Notes: generated by a model not told the origin, from the sequence alone. A DNA stretch of 41,370 nucleotides from an uncultured Acetatifactor sp. (GCA_910589655.1 CAJUTJ010000176.1:1-41370), one strand, 5' to 3'; positions 16,216 to 24,941 are shown, counted from the first letter of the stretch. Numbers and translations: made by a program.

Positions 16216-16290
16216 CCATTGGATTTTTTCCCATTTGTCATGACATTGTCAGAGCTTGCCATAGATCTGGGCAGATTTCCATTGCCTTTT
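16216..16290 (+). pseudogene. Inverted, internally deleted copy of part of the neighbouring membrane-protein gene
   Basis: The segment is about 90 percent identical, by eye, to the reverse complement of 17746-17811 (three mismatches and one one-base gap over the first 51 bases). It then jumps to bases matching 17683-17692, as if about 50 bp had been deleted between similar TTCC ends. It corresponds to the coding segment around HWIFFPLVMTLSGLAIELS of the gene at 16584-17867, but on the opposite strand, and it has no intact frame. Confidence 0.7.
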
Positions 16291-16583
16291 CATTCATTTT
16301 TCATTCATAATTGAGTAATATGCACCTGCCTTTTGCGCCAGTACCGCGTTGTCGTCAGTCAACAATGCCACTGCATTGCCTCCTTCCTTCGCCCTGTCCT
16401 GACACAAAATTCAGGCACCTATTACTTCAAAATTAATGCAACACTGTACTGGTTCTCCGGAAACAACGCAAAGAGGCGTGTCTGGATAGGGCAATGATTT
16501 TTCCGACAATCTCCGGTGCCGGATAGTTTTTGCAATAAATGCTGTCTTTTTGCCGGAATTTATTTCTTGGCAAGCATCAGGAT
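16291..16583. other. Gene-poor spacer, possible decayed coding remnant
   Basis: A minus-strand open stretch of about 38 codons ends at the TGA at 16294-16296 and reads ...EGGNAVALLTDDNAVLAQKAG..., which has protein-like composition but no clear start. It may belong to the same decayed copy as the adjacent pseudogene segment. Nothing else was recognised. Confidence 0.3.
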
Positions 16584-17867
16584 TTAGGGCGTTGAGCGCA
16601 GGGAACAGGCATGTTTCATTTGTTTTACATCATCGGCGGTGATTTCTCTGTCCGAGTAGCGCGCATGTTCATAGAGCTCCGCCATACCGGGCAGAGAAAG
16701 GGAAGCGCCGCATTCTTTTGCGGTCATATAATTCAGAGCAGCCCTGTCTTCCGCACTTTTGCCGGAGAGAACCCGTTTTTTATATAGTTTCCGGATCCGT
16801 TCTTCAGGAGTAAAACGCCGGAACAGTCCGGCCTTTTTTGTGTTGTTCTCTTTTTTTACAATATTGCATTTTTCCCGGATATCAAAGACACTTTCTTCAT
16901 CGGTTATAAGAGAGATTTTCTCTGCTTTTCTGCCGAATTGAGTCTGCAAAAACCGGACGAGTCTCTTCAACGCCTTGGCCAATACATAAACACATCCGCA
17001 GACAAAAAGGACAATTGCCGCATATTCCAAGACTTCCCAGAGCCAAAAGGTTTCTGCCGGAGGAAGATTTAAGTCACCGGGTGCGGCAGTATGCCCTTGA
17101 TTTTCTATCGGCAACGGTTCCTCTGTGGCTCCTCCGTCCGGAAGAAGCCGGATAATCAGCCGCAGCAGAACTTTTAGAATTTCCTTTAAAATGCGCAGAA
17201 TAGGTTCCAGCCACTGTAAGTTCAGACTCAAAGCCAAAATCAATACGCCGATCAATGTATAAGGAAGCACGAAACCGATTCCGGAATGCAAAATTTCCTT
17301 TGCAGGCAGATATCCTGCGCTGGATTTGTTAACCAACAGGAAACTTAAATAGTGTCTCAAGTAATAGATTATCAGGTAACAGGCCAATACACCGATTAGA
17401 ATAAACATAAAATATTTATCCCAGTCCGGTATGTTTTTTTGTTTGTGAAACAGATAATTTGCCGCAACAAAGATCACCGATGCAGTGACCGGATGAATGG
17501 TTTCCGTATAAACAGAAGCATTTTCCTTAAGCCTCAGCATAAAAGAATGAAAGGTGTATGCCGCCGCACAGATCACACAGATCATATATCCGCTGAGGGA
17601 GGCAAAGCAGATTGTACAGGCTATCACTGCCCCATGACAGAGGACAAAGAGCCAGAACCGCTGCACATAATATCTCACCAGAAAAAAGGCAATGGGAATC
17701 AGGCCGCACACTGCCCAAAACAGAAATCCGGGATCTTTCTTCTCGGGAAATCTGCTCAGTTCTATGGCAAGCCCTGACAAGGTCATGACCAATGGGAAAA
17801 AAATCCAATGGTTCATCTGGGATGTCAGGATTTCTATAATCAATTCCAACCGTTCGGTTTTTATCAT
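16584..17867 (-). CDS. Multi-pass membrane protein of a MoxR-DUF58 operon (DUF4129-like C-terminus)
   Basis: A 427-residue protein with six or seven hydrophobic segments in its first 240 residues, one more near residue 290-310, and a charged cytoplasmic C-terminal region. That region ends with ALNYMTAKECGASLSLPGMAELYEHARYS-like sequence, similar in style to DUF4129 tails found in MoxR/DUF58 operons. No transglutaminase catalytic triad is visible. The start is placed at ATG 17867 because GAGGGGG lies five bases upstream; the frame continues to 17999 but without membrane character or a ribosome binding site. It is the last gene of the operon. Confidence 0.7.
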   Translation of the reverse strand: MIKTERLELIIEILTSQMNHWIFFPLVMTLSGLAIELSRFPEKKDPGFLFWAVCGLIPIAFFLVRYYVQRFWLFVLCHGAVIACTICFASLSGYMICVICAAAYTFHSFMLRLKENASVYTETIHPVTASVIFVAANYLFHKQKNIPDWDKYFMFILIGVLACYLIIYYLRHYLSFLLVNKSSAGYLPAKEILHSGIGFVLPYTLIGVLILALSLNLQWLEPILRILKEILKVLLRLIIRLLPDGGATEEPLPIENQGHTAAPGDLNLPPAETFWLWEVLEYAAIVLFVCGCVYVLAKALKRLVRFLQTQFGRKAEKISLITDEESVFDIREKCNIVKKENNTKKAGLFRRFTPEERIRKLYKKRVLSGKSAEDRAALNYMTAKECGASLSLPGMAELYEHARYSDREITADDVKQMKHACSLRSTP

Positions 17868-18034
17868 ACCATCCCCCTCTTTATTCCTTCCGCAATAAGC
17901 CGGATAAATTTGTGATAAGCTGCCGTCTTCTTTCTGAACCGTGAAATGCTCTGAGCGCCGGAGTATTGCTTCAAGCACGGCAGAGAGCGGGAACAGCATG
18001 ACGGAAAGTGAGAAAACTTTGTATCGGCTCAGCC

Positions 18035-19156
18035 CTACAAATGGATAAAATGAACCTGTTTCCGCAGTGTTTCCGGAATCTCCGGATCCTTGTTCCCCGA
18101 AACGGGATAGAACCAGTAGAATTCGTTTCCGGCATCTCCGTATTTTTCCAGAAGCTCCAGAAAATCGTCATACTGGTTCGGGGAGACAAAACAGGTGATG
18201 GTTCCTCTCGCTTCCGAGAAAAGTCTCTCCTCAAAGCATGTGGTAAAGTCTGCCGTGGGCTGTTCCAAATCCAGACGGGCCAATCCTCTGCAGACGGTTT
18301 CAAACTGCCCGTCTCCGGCCTTCGCCTCGATAGTAAGAGGTTTGCGGGTTTTGATATCCACACCGTTGCCGTAACATGCCGTCTGAATTCCCTGTTTTAA
18401 GAAAAATGCGCTCAATCCGGCTGCCAGCTGCAGGGACGCTTCCACACAATCTTCTTTTTTCATAATATTGTCATCTTCCACATTCAAGAAAATGCGGATA
18501 GATTTCAAAGCGGTGTAATTTTTCTGATTTACTTTCAGCTCTCCGGTTTTGGCGGTAGCTTTCCAGTTAATGCTGCGCATATCGTCAAAGGGCTGGTATT
18601 CCCGGATTCCTCTGTACTCAAAAGGGTCTTCCAACAGATGACGCTTGGACAGCACCTCGCCGTTTAACTGTGTCAGCGACCGGCGCAGCTCATGGCTGTC
18701 ATAGGGCTTCGGATACACATAGATCTCCGTATGCAGCGGCCGGTCAGCCACCATCTGGCTGGTCAGAAAAATATCCGACGCCACCAGACTGGCGCCGTCA
18801 ATCTCATAGAACCCTCTCCTGCCCCCGACAAATTTCAGGGTTCGGGTGATTTTCTCGCCGCCTCCTACACGAAACATATCGCTGCGGTAAAACTGGTCGG
18901 TGGTCCGGGCTCCTTCTACACTGTCGCCAAAGACCAGATGACGATCCGTTTTAAATTTTACTTTCAGCATCGGCAGGGGAAGTCTCTTTCTATTTTGAAT
19001 GATCTCTTTCAGTGCGCTCTCTTCCCCCTGAAAAATGTGCTCTCTGGCAAAGCAAATATCCACAGTGAGATTCTTATGCCATAATCGCTGGTAAATCAGC
19101 TTCTGTAACACGAATAACAGGAAAAAAAGCAGACAAATGCCAATTAATTTAATCAT
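18035..19156 (-). CDS. DUF58 domain-containing protein
   Basis: A 373-residue protein with one or two N-terminal membrane helices and the DUF58 core, DPFEYRGIREYQPFDDMRSINWKATAKTG, near residues 180-210. DUF58 proteins have a von Willebrand factor A-like fold and work with MoxR ATPases, probably in complex assembly or activation of membrane proteins. ATG 19156 overlaps the stop of the MoxR gene in an ATGA junction, so the two are translationally coupled, with GAGGA just upstream. Confidence 0.92.
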   Translation of the reverse strand: MIKLIGICLLFFLLFVLQKLIYQRLWHKNLTVDICFAREHIFQGEESALKEIIQNRKRLPLPMLKVKFKTDRHLVFGDSVEGARTTDQFYRSDMFRVGGGEKITRTLKFVGGRRGFYEIDGASLVASDIFLTSQMVADRPLHTEIYVYPKPYDSHELRRSLTQLNGEVLSKRHLLEDPFEYRGIREYQPFDDMRSINWKATAKTGELKVNQKNYTALKSIRIFLNVEDDNIMKKEDCVEASLQLAAGLSAFFLKQGIQTACYGNGVDIKTRKPLTIEAKAGDGQFETVCRGLARLDLEQPTADFTTCFEERLFSEARGTITCFVSPNQYDDFLELLEKYGDAGNEFYWFYPVSGNKDPEIPETLRKQVHFIHL

Positions 19157-20103
19157 GCCGTAAAGTCCTCTGTAGGTACGGGAATGGTTTCCAGAAGCTT
19201 CTGAATCAAATCCGCTGCGCTGTCGCTTCCTCCGGAGCCGTAGCCCAATACCACTCTGTGGGCAAGGACGGGTACCGCAAGCGTTTTGACGTCATCGGGG
19301 GTTACATAGCTTCTTCCCTCCAAATACGCGTATGCCTTGGCGCAGCGAAGCAGCGCCAGACTGCCTCTGGGACTGACGCCCATAATAAGATTGCCGCCCT
19401 GTCTGGTTGCATCCACGAGGGAAACCATGTATTCCAGCACACATTTATGTACAAAGGTTTGATTGGCCTGCTGCCTTGCCTGAAGCAGCTCATCCAGTGT
19501 CAGAACACTCTGCAGTTCATTCAAAGGTTCTTCGGTCATGTAACGCTGCAGGATGGCAAGCTCCTCTTCTTTTCCCGGCAGCTCCATGGAAAGCTTCATC
19601 ATAAAACGATCCGTCTGCGCTTCCGGCAGAGGAAAGGTTCCTGCCGTCTCCACCGGATTCTGGGTGGCAATTACGAAAAAGGGCTTTCCCGGTATATAGG
19701 ATTCACCGTCTATGGTCACTTGGCGTTCCTCCATACACTCCAAAAGTCCCGCCTGTGTTCTGGGGGTGGCGCGGTTAATCTCGTCCGCCAGAAGGATATT
19801 TGTGAATATGGGACCCTTCCGCAGCACGAACTCGTTCTTCTTACTGTCAAATATGTTTAAACCGGTGATGTCGCTGGGAAGCAGATCCGGAGTAAACTGA
19901 ATCCTTGCGAACTCTCCCGCTATAGTCTTGGCCAGTGTCTTTGCAAGCTTTGTCTTTCCCGTGCCGGGAACGTCTTCCAGAAGGACATGGCCGTCTGCCA
20001 CAAGGGCGGTCAATAGTAGCTTGACGGTCCGTTCCTTCCCCACAATCACCTTTGCAATATTCCCAAGTACCTTTTGCCCTATCGTTTTTCCGTTATCTTC
20101 CAT
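19153..20103 (-). CDS. MoxR-family AAA+ ATPase
   Basis: A 316-residue AAA+ chaperone-like ATPase. Walker A is GTGKTKLA near residues 45-50, Walker B is NILLADEINRA, and the following ECMEERQVTIDG and FFVIATQNPVE segments are classic MoxR. Length matches the family when translation starts at ATG 20103, preceded by AAAGGA. The open frame runs 124 codons further upstream, but that part crosses a repetitive element and has no ribosome binding site. First gene of the MoxR-DUF58-membrane protein operon; MoxR partners are thought to use ATP to remodel or insert cofactors into client proteins. Confidence 0.95.
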   Translation of the reverse strand: MEDNGKTIGQKVLGNIAKVIVGKERTVKLLLTALVADGHVLLEDVPGTGKTKLAKTLAKTIAGEFARIQFTPDLLPSDITGLNIFDSKKNEFVLRKGPIFTNILLADEINRATPRTQAGLLECMEERQVTIDGESYIPGKPFFVIATQNPVETAGTFPLPEAQTDRFMMKLSMELPGKEEELAILQRYMTEEPLNELQSVLTLDELLQARQQANQTFVHKCVLEYMVSLVDATRQGGNLIMGVSPRGSLALLRCAKAYAYLEGRSYVTPDDVKTLAVPVLAHRVVLGYGSGGSDSAADLIQKLLETIPVPTEDFTA

Positions 20104-20238
20104 TTTTACCGATTCCTTTCTGCTATGAAATTTCTCCATGGGAAAACAGATTTCTAAATAAGTATAGCCCAATTGTACCATACCCCCGGTATTATTTCCA
20201 TTGCTATTTTGGGTCTTTCTGCAAAAGGCAGGGAAAAT

Positions 20239-20371
20239 GGTTACGTTCACTCGCTGCCGCCGCGATGTGTTATCACGCTGCTTCTGCGTGATAAACCAGA
20301 GACAGACATGCGCGAAATCGCTGTTTTGCGATTTCTGTGCATAGGTTGCTGTGAACGAAGTGAACAGTAAT
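20239..20371 (+). repeat. Dispersed palindromic element, copy A
   Basis: A 133-bp segment nearly identical to the reverse complement of 37027-37137. Its ends are imperfect inverted repeats (GGTTACGTTCACTCGCT at the left, AGTGAACAGTAAT at the right). Inside lie two hairpins: TTATCACGC/GCGTGATAA, found only in this copy, and GAAATCGC/GCGATTTC, found in both. It carries no gene and lies between the LysM gene and moxR. This looks like a MITE- or REP-type element. Confidence 0.85.
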
Positions 20372-20471
20372 CTATGCAGGGCAGATAAACGGTAATAAAA
20401 AGCAACAGTCCGACAGATGGAATCCGGCCGAACTGTTACCTTACACTGCTGATATTCATTTTTCGTATCCG

Positions 20472-21275
20472 TCACCGGACAGGGATATTGATCAGCTGTC
20501 CCACACGAATACTGTCTACATCGGTAATCTGAGGATTTGCCGCAGTCAGTGCTTTCAGGCTGATGCCGTTTCTCACGGCGATCCTTGAAAGCGCATCCCC
20601 TTCTTCCACGGTATATCCTTTCATCACTGCCACGATATATTCGTCCCCTCTGGTCAGTCTGAACATAGCGTTTCCGGATTCCTGTATCCGGTAGATGCCT
20701 TGCTGCTTCAAAGCTCCGTCAAATTCATCGTAATAGTAAAGTACCGCATTTCTGCCGGCATTCTGTGTTCCGAGAGAAAGGTGCACATTTATAGGGCATG
20801 GAAAGGACTCCTTTTCCCTTATGCAGATCTCCCGGATGACGGTAATTCCTTCCATGGCCGACTGTCTTACCTCATCGGGAATATCGGATTCTTCACAGAG
20901 AGTAATTTGAACGGGATAATCCACTGTATGGATATCTCTGCCGCTTACGCTGAAAGCAATTCCGTTTCCCATATGCATTGCCAGCGTAGCATTTTTTCCT
21001 GCAAGATGGTTAATAATATCTGTGGGAACGAGGACGGAGCTTCCCGCCACATAATCTACATTACGTCCTTTTCCCTCCTGTATCGCCGCATCCAGTCTCT
21101 CCAACATTTCATTCCAGTCTGCCGTGGCTGTTCCGGAGGAATCGCCGACGATGACCGTATGACTGATAATGGCACTGATATCTGCAGCGGCATTTACATG
21201 TCCCATCCGGCCGGATTCAGGCGCAAGTGCGGTGGTGAGTGTCACCGCAAATATAATGGCTGCTTTTTTCTTCAT
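20472..21275 (-). CDS. Secreted LysM-domain protein of unknown function
   Basis: A 267-residue protein with a basic-hydrophobic signal peptide (about residues 1-30, ending in VNAAA). A 170-residue central region does not match a family I know. A C-terminal LysM domain (about 222-266) starts YTVEEGDALSRIA and ends VGQLINIPV. It should be exported and bound to peptidoglycan. ATG 21275 follows TGGAGA. It is about 370 bp upstream of moxR on the same strand, with the dispersed repeat in between, so co-transcription is uncertain. Confidence 0.8.
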   Translation of the reverse strand: MKKKAAIIFAVTLTTALAPESGRMGHVNAAADISAIISHTVIVGDSSGTATADWNEMLERLDAAIQEGKGRNVDYVAGSSVLVPTDIINHLAGKNATLAMHMGNGIAFSVSGRDIHTVDYPVQITLCEESDIPDEVRQSAMEGITVIREICIREKESFPCPINVHLSLGTQNAGRNAVLYYYDEFDGALKQQGIYRIQESGNAMFRLTRGDEYIVAVMKGYTVEEGDALSRIAVRNGISLKALTAANPQITDVDSIRVGQLINIPVR

Positions 21276-21502
21276 TTTTTCTCCATTTCCGCGCTGCTTT
21301 TTTTGCGCATACAGAGCTTGTGTTATTTTTGTTACATTTTCGTGTACGAATTATCATCCGCTAATTTCAGTATTCCCACAGGCAGGAAAAACATTAATGT
21401 TTTACACTGGCAACTTCTGCCGGAAATAGACTTCCGGAATTCGTTCTAAAAAATAAATTTGTACATAATTTATAGTAATCGAATTATTTTGGTGTATGCT
21501 AT

Positions 21503-21880
21503 ATGCGCGATGTGACTACAGAACAAAGACTTCGTCTGATTCAGCAGGTTCGTTCCCGCTATCATGAAAATCAATATGATCTCTCCAACAGAGAGCGTAT
21601 TTTATACGGAAAGAGTTTTACCGGAGAAATCCCTCCGGGAACGGAAGCGGACCTGCCCGATCCCGATGTAAAACAGCCCTTTTCCTCCTTTAAGATCCGC
21701 CTTATGATTGCGGTTCTTCTGGGAGCGGCCGTGATTTCCATGGATCGGAACCATATCAAAATCGCCGGAATTACCTCAGAGCAAATCTATCAGGCAATTT
21801 CGGCGGATTTTGAGGAAAATATTGAAAAAATGGTAGTATCCTTTTCTCAGCAGACGGAAAATTCCGAAGGAAAGGAATAA
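21503..21880 (+). CDS. Hypothetical single-pass membrane protein
   Basis: A 125-residue protein with a charged N-terminal region (EQRLRLIQQVRSRY), one hydrophobic helix at about residues 66-82 preceded by basic residues, and a hydrophilic C-terminal part. It suggests an N-in, C-out anchor with an extracellular tail. I do not recognise a family. No good ribosome binding site precedes ATG 21503, but the frame is clean, codon use is like that of neighbours, and it fits exactly between divergent and convergent genes. Confidence 0.6.
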   Translation: MRDVTTEQRLRLIQQVRSRYHENQYDLSNRERILYGKSFTGEIPPGTEADLPDPDVKQPFSSFKIRLMIAVLLGAAVISMDRNHIKIAGITSEQIYQAISADFEENIEKMVVSFSQQTENSEGKE

Positions 21881-21885
21881 ACCGG

Positions 21886-22692
21886 TCAGCTCCAGAAGTT
21901 GTATTTTCCGCTGGTATATGCGTTTGTGCGGGAACCGGCAGCGTTATAGTAACCGGAGTAGCTCTCTGCATTGGCGTCCGCATAATCGGATACGCGGGAA
22001 GCCAGAAAACTTAATTTGGAGAAGAGACCGCCCTCTGCAAACAGCGCGTTCAGTTTCGCCGCTATGGCGGAAGCCGCCGTTTTAGAGCTTTCCGCATCGG
22101 AAGGTTCTTGCGCCGTCTCCGTGGCATCGGTTTCTTCCTGAGAGGAATCCGGCTGCTGCTGGGTGCCTTCCGCAGCGCTTCCGGCCTCCGATGCGTTCCC
22201 TTCGGAAATATTACCTGCCGCTTCGTTCGCCGCCAGCTCTGCCTTGAACTTTTCAAATTTAGCCTTGTTAAAACTCAAAGTACCGTTCTTCTCCACGGTA
22301 ATACCCAGTTCCGCCAGCTCTTTTTTATACTCTTTTACGGTATCCTTGGCTGTCTGTGCATAAAGCATATTTAAGGTATCGGAAGATTTCCCCAGATTTT
22401 TCAACATATCATTGTATTTGTCTACAAAGGTCTGAAGATCGGAGGAGGAAACGTTCTCGCTGCCGGTTGACAGAAGCTTTTCCGCGGATGCGGCAGTCTG
22501 GTCGGCGGATTTTTCCAGCTTCTCATAATCCGATTTCTTTTTGGTGTCTGCTTCCTTGCTCGTTTTTGATAACGTATTTGCCAAAGAAACATTGGAATTA
22601 TTTCCGTTGATATAATTCAGCAAAGAAGTTCTGTTTGTAGGAAGCCCCGCCTTCTGAGCGGATCTGTTTAACATTTGTGTCGTAATTCTCAT
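21886..22692 (-). CDS. Hypothetical protein with FlgL-like start and a FliD-like segment
   Basis: A 268-residue protein with no signal peptide. It begins MRITTQMLNRSAQ, reminiscent of the N-termini of flagellar hook-associated proteins. A predicted coiled-coil stretch is followed by AELGITVEKNGTLSFNKAKFEKF near residues 127-149, which resembles FliD cap-protein segments. A low-complexity Ala/Glu/Ser linker (about 160-210) follows, then a tyrosine- and asparagine-rich end. The resemblance is short and could be convergent. ATG 22692 has GGGGAGA upstream. It follows the 142-residue gene on the same strand after a spacer with two hairpins. Confidence 0.65.
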   Translation of the reverse strand: MRITTQMLNRSAQKAGLPTNRTSLLNYINGNNSNVSLANTLSKTSKEADTKKKSDYEKLEKSADQTAASAEKLLSTGSENVSSSDLQTFVDKYNDMLKNLGKSSDTLNMLYAQTAKDTVKEYKKELAELGITVEKNGTLSFNKAKFEKFKAELAANEAAGNISEGNASEAGSAAEGTQQQPDSSQEETDATETAQEPSDAESSKTAASAIAAKLNALFAEGGLFSKLSFLASRVSDYADANAESYSGYYNAAGSRTNAYTSGKYNFWS

Positions 22693-22718
22693 AGTAGTCT
22701 CCCCATTCTAGTTTCGTT

Positions 22719-22751
22719 ATAACAGTTCAGACAATAGGCCTGAACTGTTAT
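22719..22751. repeat. Perfect 12-bp inverted repeat in the leader of the 268-aa gene
   Basis: ATAACAGTTCAG (22719-22730) and CTGAACTGTTAT (22740-22751) with a nine-base loop. It has no T run and lies just upstream of the ribosome binding site of the gene ending at 21886, so it is more likely an operator or an mRNA structure than a terminator. Confidence 0.8.
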
Positions 22752-22780
22752 GAAGCGTTCAACCACGGATACATTTTACC

Positions 22781-22822
22781 GATATGGCAGATTTGCGACG
22801 CTTCGGCACAAACTGCCATATC
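22781..22822. repeat. 10-bp inverted repeat directly after the 142-aa gene
   Basis: GATATGGCAG (22781-22790) pairs with CTGCCATATC (22813-22822) across a 22-base loop that can itself fold. It begins two bases beyond the stop codon of the gene at 22824-23252 and lacks a T run. Confidence 0.75.
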
Positions 22823-22823
22823 A

Positions 22824-23252
22824 TCATCTATGGGCAAAGCTTGATGTCCAAATACGGGACGGATGGCTGCAATAACCACTCATGGTTTGATACGTGCTCT
22901 GAGCGGTAACAGTGCGGTTTGCCGTTGTTTTTGCGGAAGTATGTGCAGTACCGGAGGCGGTCTGCGCTGCCGCATTGCCGTTCGTGGTTCCCATAGTCTC
23001 CTGAAGAGCCTTGCGGAATGCTTCCTGAAAGGCTGTCTGGAAATCGGCGGAAGACATACCTGCCGTTCCCGAACCTGCCGCTGTGCCCTCGGCGCCTTTT
23101 GCCTCGCCGACAGCGCTGCCCGTACAGTAGTTCTTCAACTGATTGCAGAAGTTCATCATGTACAATGAATTTGCCATCATATTCATGCCCATGCCGTAGG
23201 AGCCGTAGCCGACCGGACTGATTAGATTGTAGCCTAACAAATTATAACTCAT
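22824..23252 (-). CDS. Hypothetical small protein with Gly/Met/Tyr-rich N-terminus
   Basis: A 142-residue protein of unrecognised family. Residues 1-45 are rich in Tyr, Gly, Asn and Met (GYGSYGMGMNMMANSLYMM); then comes an alanine/glycine/threonine-rich region around a conserved-looking helix, FQTAFQEAFRKALQETM. There is no signal peptide. ATG 23252 has AGGAG upstream. It lies between the histidine kinase gene and the 268-residue gene, all on the minus strand, and could be part of the regulon of that kinase. Confidence 0.6.
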   Translation of the reverse strand: MSYNLLGYNLISPVGYGSYGMGMNMMANSLYMMNFCNQLKNYCTGSAVGEAKGAEGTAAGSGTAGMSSADFQTAFQEAFRKALQETMGTTNGNAAAQTASGTAHTSAKTTANRTVTAQSTYQTMSGYCSHPSRIWTSSFAHR

Positions 23253-23429
23253 GCTCCATGCCTCTCCTTTCTTCGTTTATAATCACTATATCGAAAAAAA
23301 TATTCCACAGACAAGTCAAATGTAACCAGACCGCCCCAAACAGGAATGAACCAAAAAGTCCGCACAGTCCGTCCGCCAATACTGTATTACAATGCGGCCA
23401 AGATGCATGTGCATAGGTTTTGCCGGCCA

Positions 23430-24941
23430 TTAATCCGAAGGATGTCCGGCAGGGGAAGCGTTGATATCGAAATCACCGTTGGCCAGCATCACCGTCAGGG
23501 TAAATTGGTGCTCCTTAGCTTCCCATGATACACCACCCTGATACCGCTGAGCCGCCGCCCGGATATTATGCATGCCGATACCATGTGCATTGCTGTCGGG
23601 CTTCGTGGTGGAGGGAAAAACACTGCCCTGACCGATTTTCAATTCTCCGTTAAAACTATTCTCCACCGTTAGGAGAAGGGTCTCTTTCCGGCAGAGGGAA
23701 GAAAGACGGATAAAGCATTCACTTCTCCGACTGTCTGCAGCCAGCTTCTCACATGCCTCAATGGCATTATCCAGCGCATTTCCCAGAATGATACATAGGT
23801 CGGTGGGCTGGATATTACAGCTTTTCGGAAAAATCAGGTTTTCCGCCTCAAAATTAATATGCGGAAGTTTTTCGCATATTTCGTGATATTTCATGGAAAG
23901 CAGTGAGTCTACCACGGTGCTTCCTGTCTGAAAAGGGATATCCAGCTTACCCAGTGTCCGGTTGAGCTGCTCCAGATAATCGGGAAGATCCCTGTTCCCG
24001 CTCTGCTGTTCGATTAGATTTGCCAATACTGCCAGTTGGTTTTTCATATCGTGTTTCATGGAACGGACGCCGGAATAAATGCGTTCCAGCTCTCTTGCAT
24101 GTTCCTCCATACTGACAATCTGCTTTTCCAGAACCGCTCTTCTGTTCCGCTCTTCGTTTAATGTCAGCATTTCCTGATACAGCTTGACGCTGTAGAGCAT
24201 GGAAAACAGACATAAGACCAGCAGAAGGGGAACAATCGCAATCAGTAAAGGAAAAGACTCATAAAAGCTTTTCAGCATGGCATCTTCCGTGGTGAACATG
24301 ATGATGCGAAGCAGAATACACAACAGAAAACTGCTGGTACAGGGAAACATCAGGAATAAAAACTCCGTCCTGTGGAGGGGCAGCTCTCTGCTTTTGAAGC
24401 TTTTACGCAAATAACGGAAAGCTCCATACATGACGACAATGAATAAAGCGGTATATGAAATCTGCTGAAGGATGCTCAGCTTTTCCATCAGTGACAAATA
24501 TTTCTCGATATCTATTTGGAGATAATTCCGCTCAAACCAGTCCGTATAGAGGTCATAGATCCTATTCCAGAAAATCGACAATGAAAAAGAGAGAAAGCGG
24601 CTGATTTCGCTGACCGCCGCAAACATCATGGTAATCAGGATCAGTTGCTTTCTGTTTCCCTGATAGGCCAGAAAGGAAATAAATAACAGGCTTCCGTAAG
24701 TTAAAAACAGTTTAAGCAGACCTTTGACGGTGTATGCGGGCTCCATAAAGGTAATGATTATCAAGGAATCAATCAGCTTCTTGCATCCAAACCAGAAGAC
24801 TCCCGGAAGGAAATATGCCCACCGGGAATCGGACCGCTTGAGTCTGAAAAAATGACGATACAGAAGACAAAACAGTAAGGCCCAAATGAGATTCATGGAA
24901 AAATCTGCCGTCTCCACAATCAGATAATACCGATCAGACAC
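23430..24941 (-). CDS. AgrC-like sensor histidine kinase (GHKL ATPase type)
   Basis: A 503-residue membrane histidine kinase. About six transmembrane helices fill residues 1-240; a coiled coil follows, then MKHDMKNQLAVL, where the histidine in KHDMKN is the phosphoacceptor. The GHKL ATPase has NALDNAIEACEKL and the G-box GIGMHNI. This is the AgrC/ComD/VirS-like class that senses peptides. It starts at GTG 24941 behind a GGGGGGAG run and overlaps the response regulator gene by eight bases. No agrB or obvious agrD is beside it, so the signal is unknown. Confidence 0.9.
   Translation of the reverse strand: MSDRYYLIVETADFSMNLIWALLFCLLYRHFFRLKRSDSRWAYFLPGVFWFGCKKLIDSLIIITFMEPAYTVKGLLKLFLTYGSLLFISFLAYQGNRKQLILITMMFAAVSEISRFLSFSLSIFWNRIYDLYTDWFERNYLQIDIEKYLSLMEKLSILQQISYTALFIVVMYGAFRYLRKSFKSRELPLHRTEFLFLMFPCTSSFLLCILLRIIMFTTEDAMLKSFYESFPLLIAIVPLLLVLCLFSMLYSVKLYQEMLTLNEERNRRAVLEKQIVSMEEHARELERIYSGVRSMKHDMKNQLAVLANLIEQQSGNRDLPDYLEQLNRTLGKLDIPFQTGSTVVDSLLSMKYHEICEKLPHINFEAENLIFPKSCNIQPTDLCIILGNALDNAIEACEKLAADSRRSECFIRLSSLCRKETLLLTVENSFNGELKIGQGSVFPSTTKPDSNAHGIGMHNIRAAAQRYQGGVSWEAKEHQFTLTVMLANGDFDINASPAGHPSD

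Noticed and set aside
20104..20475. N-terminal 124-codon extension of the MoxR open frame
   Set aside because: It crosses the dispersed palindromic repeat, has no ribosome binding site and makes the protein much longer than the family norm; ATG 20103 has a good site.
23253..23430. AgrD-type autoinducing peptide gene beside the AgrC-like kinase
   Set aside because: The only candidate (62 codons) has no AgrD-like cysteine/acidic tail and no ribosome binding site, and no AgrB peptidase is nearby; kept only as a low-interest finding.
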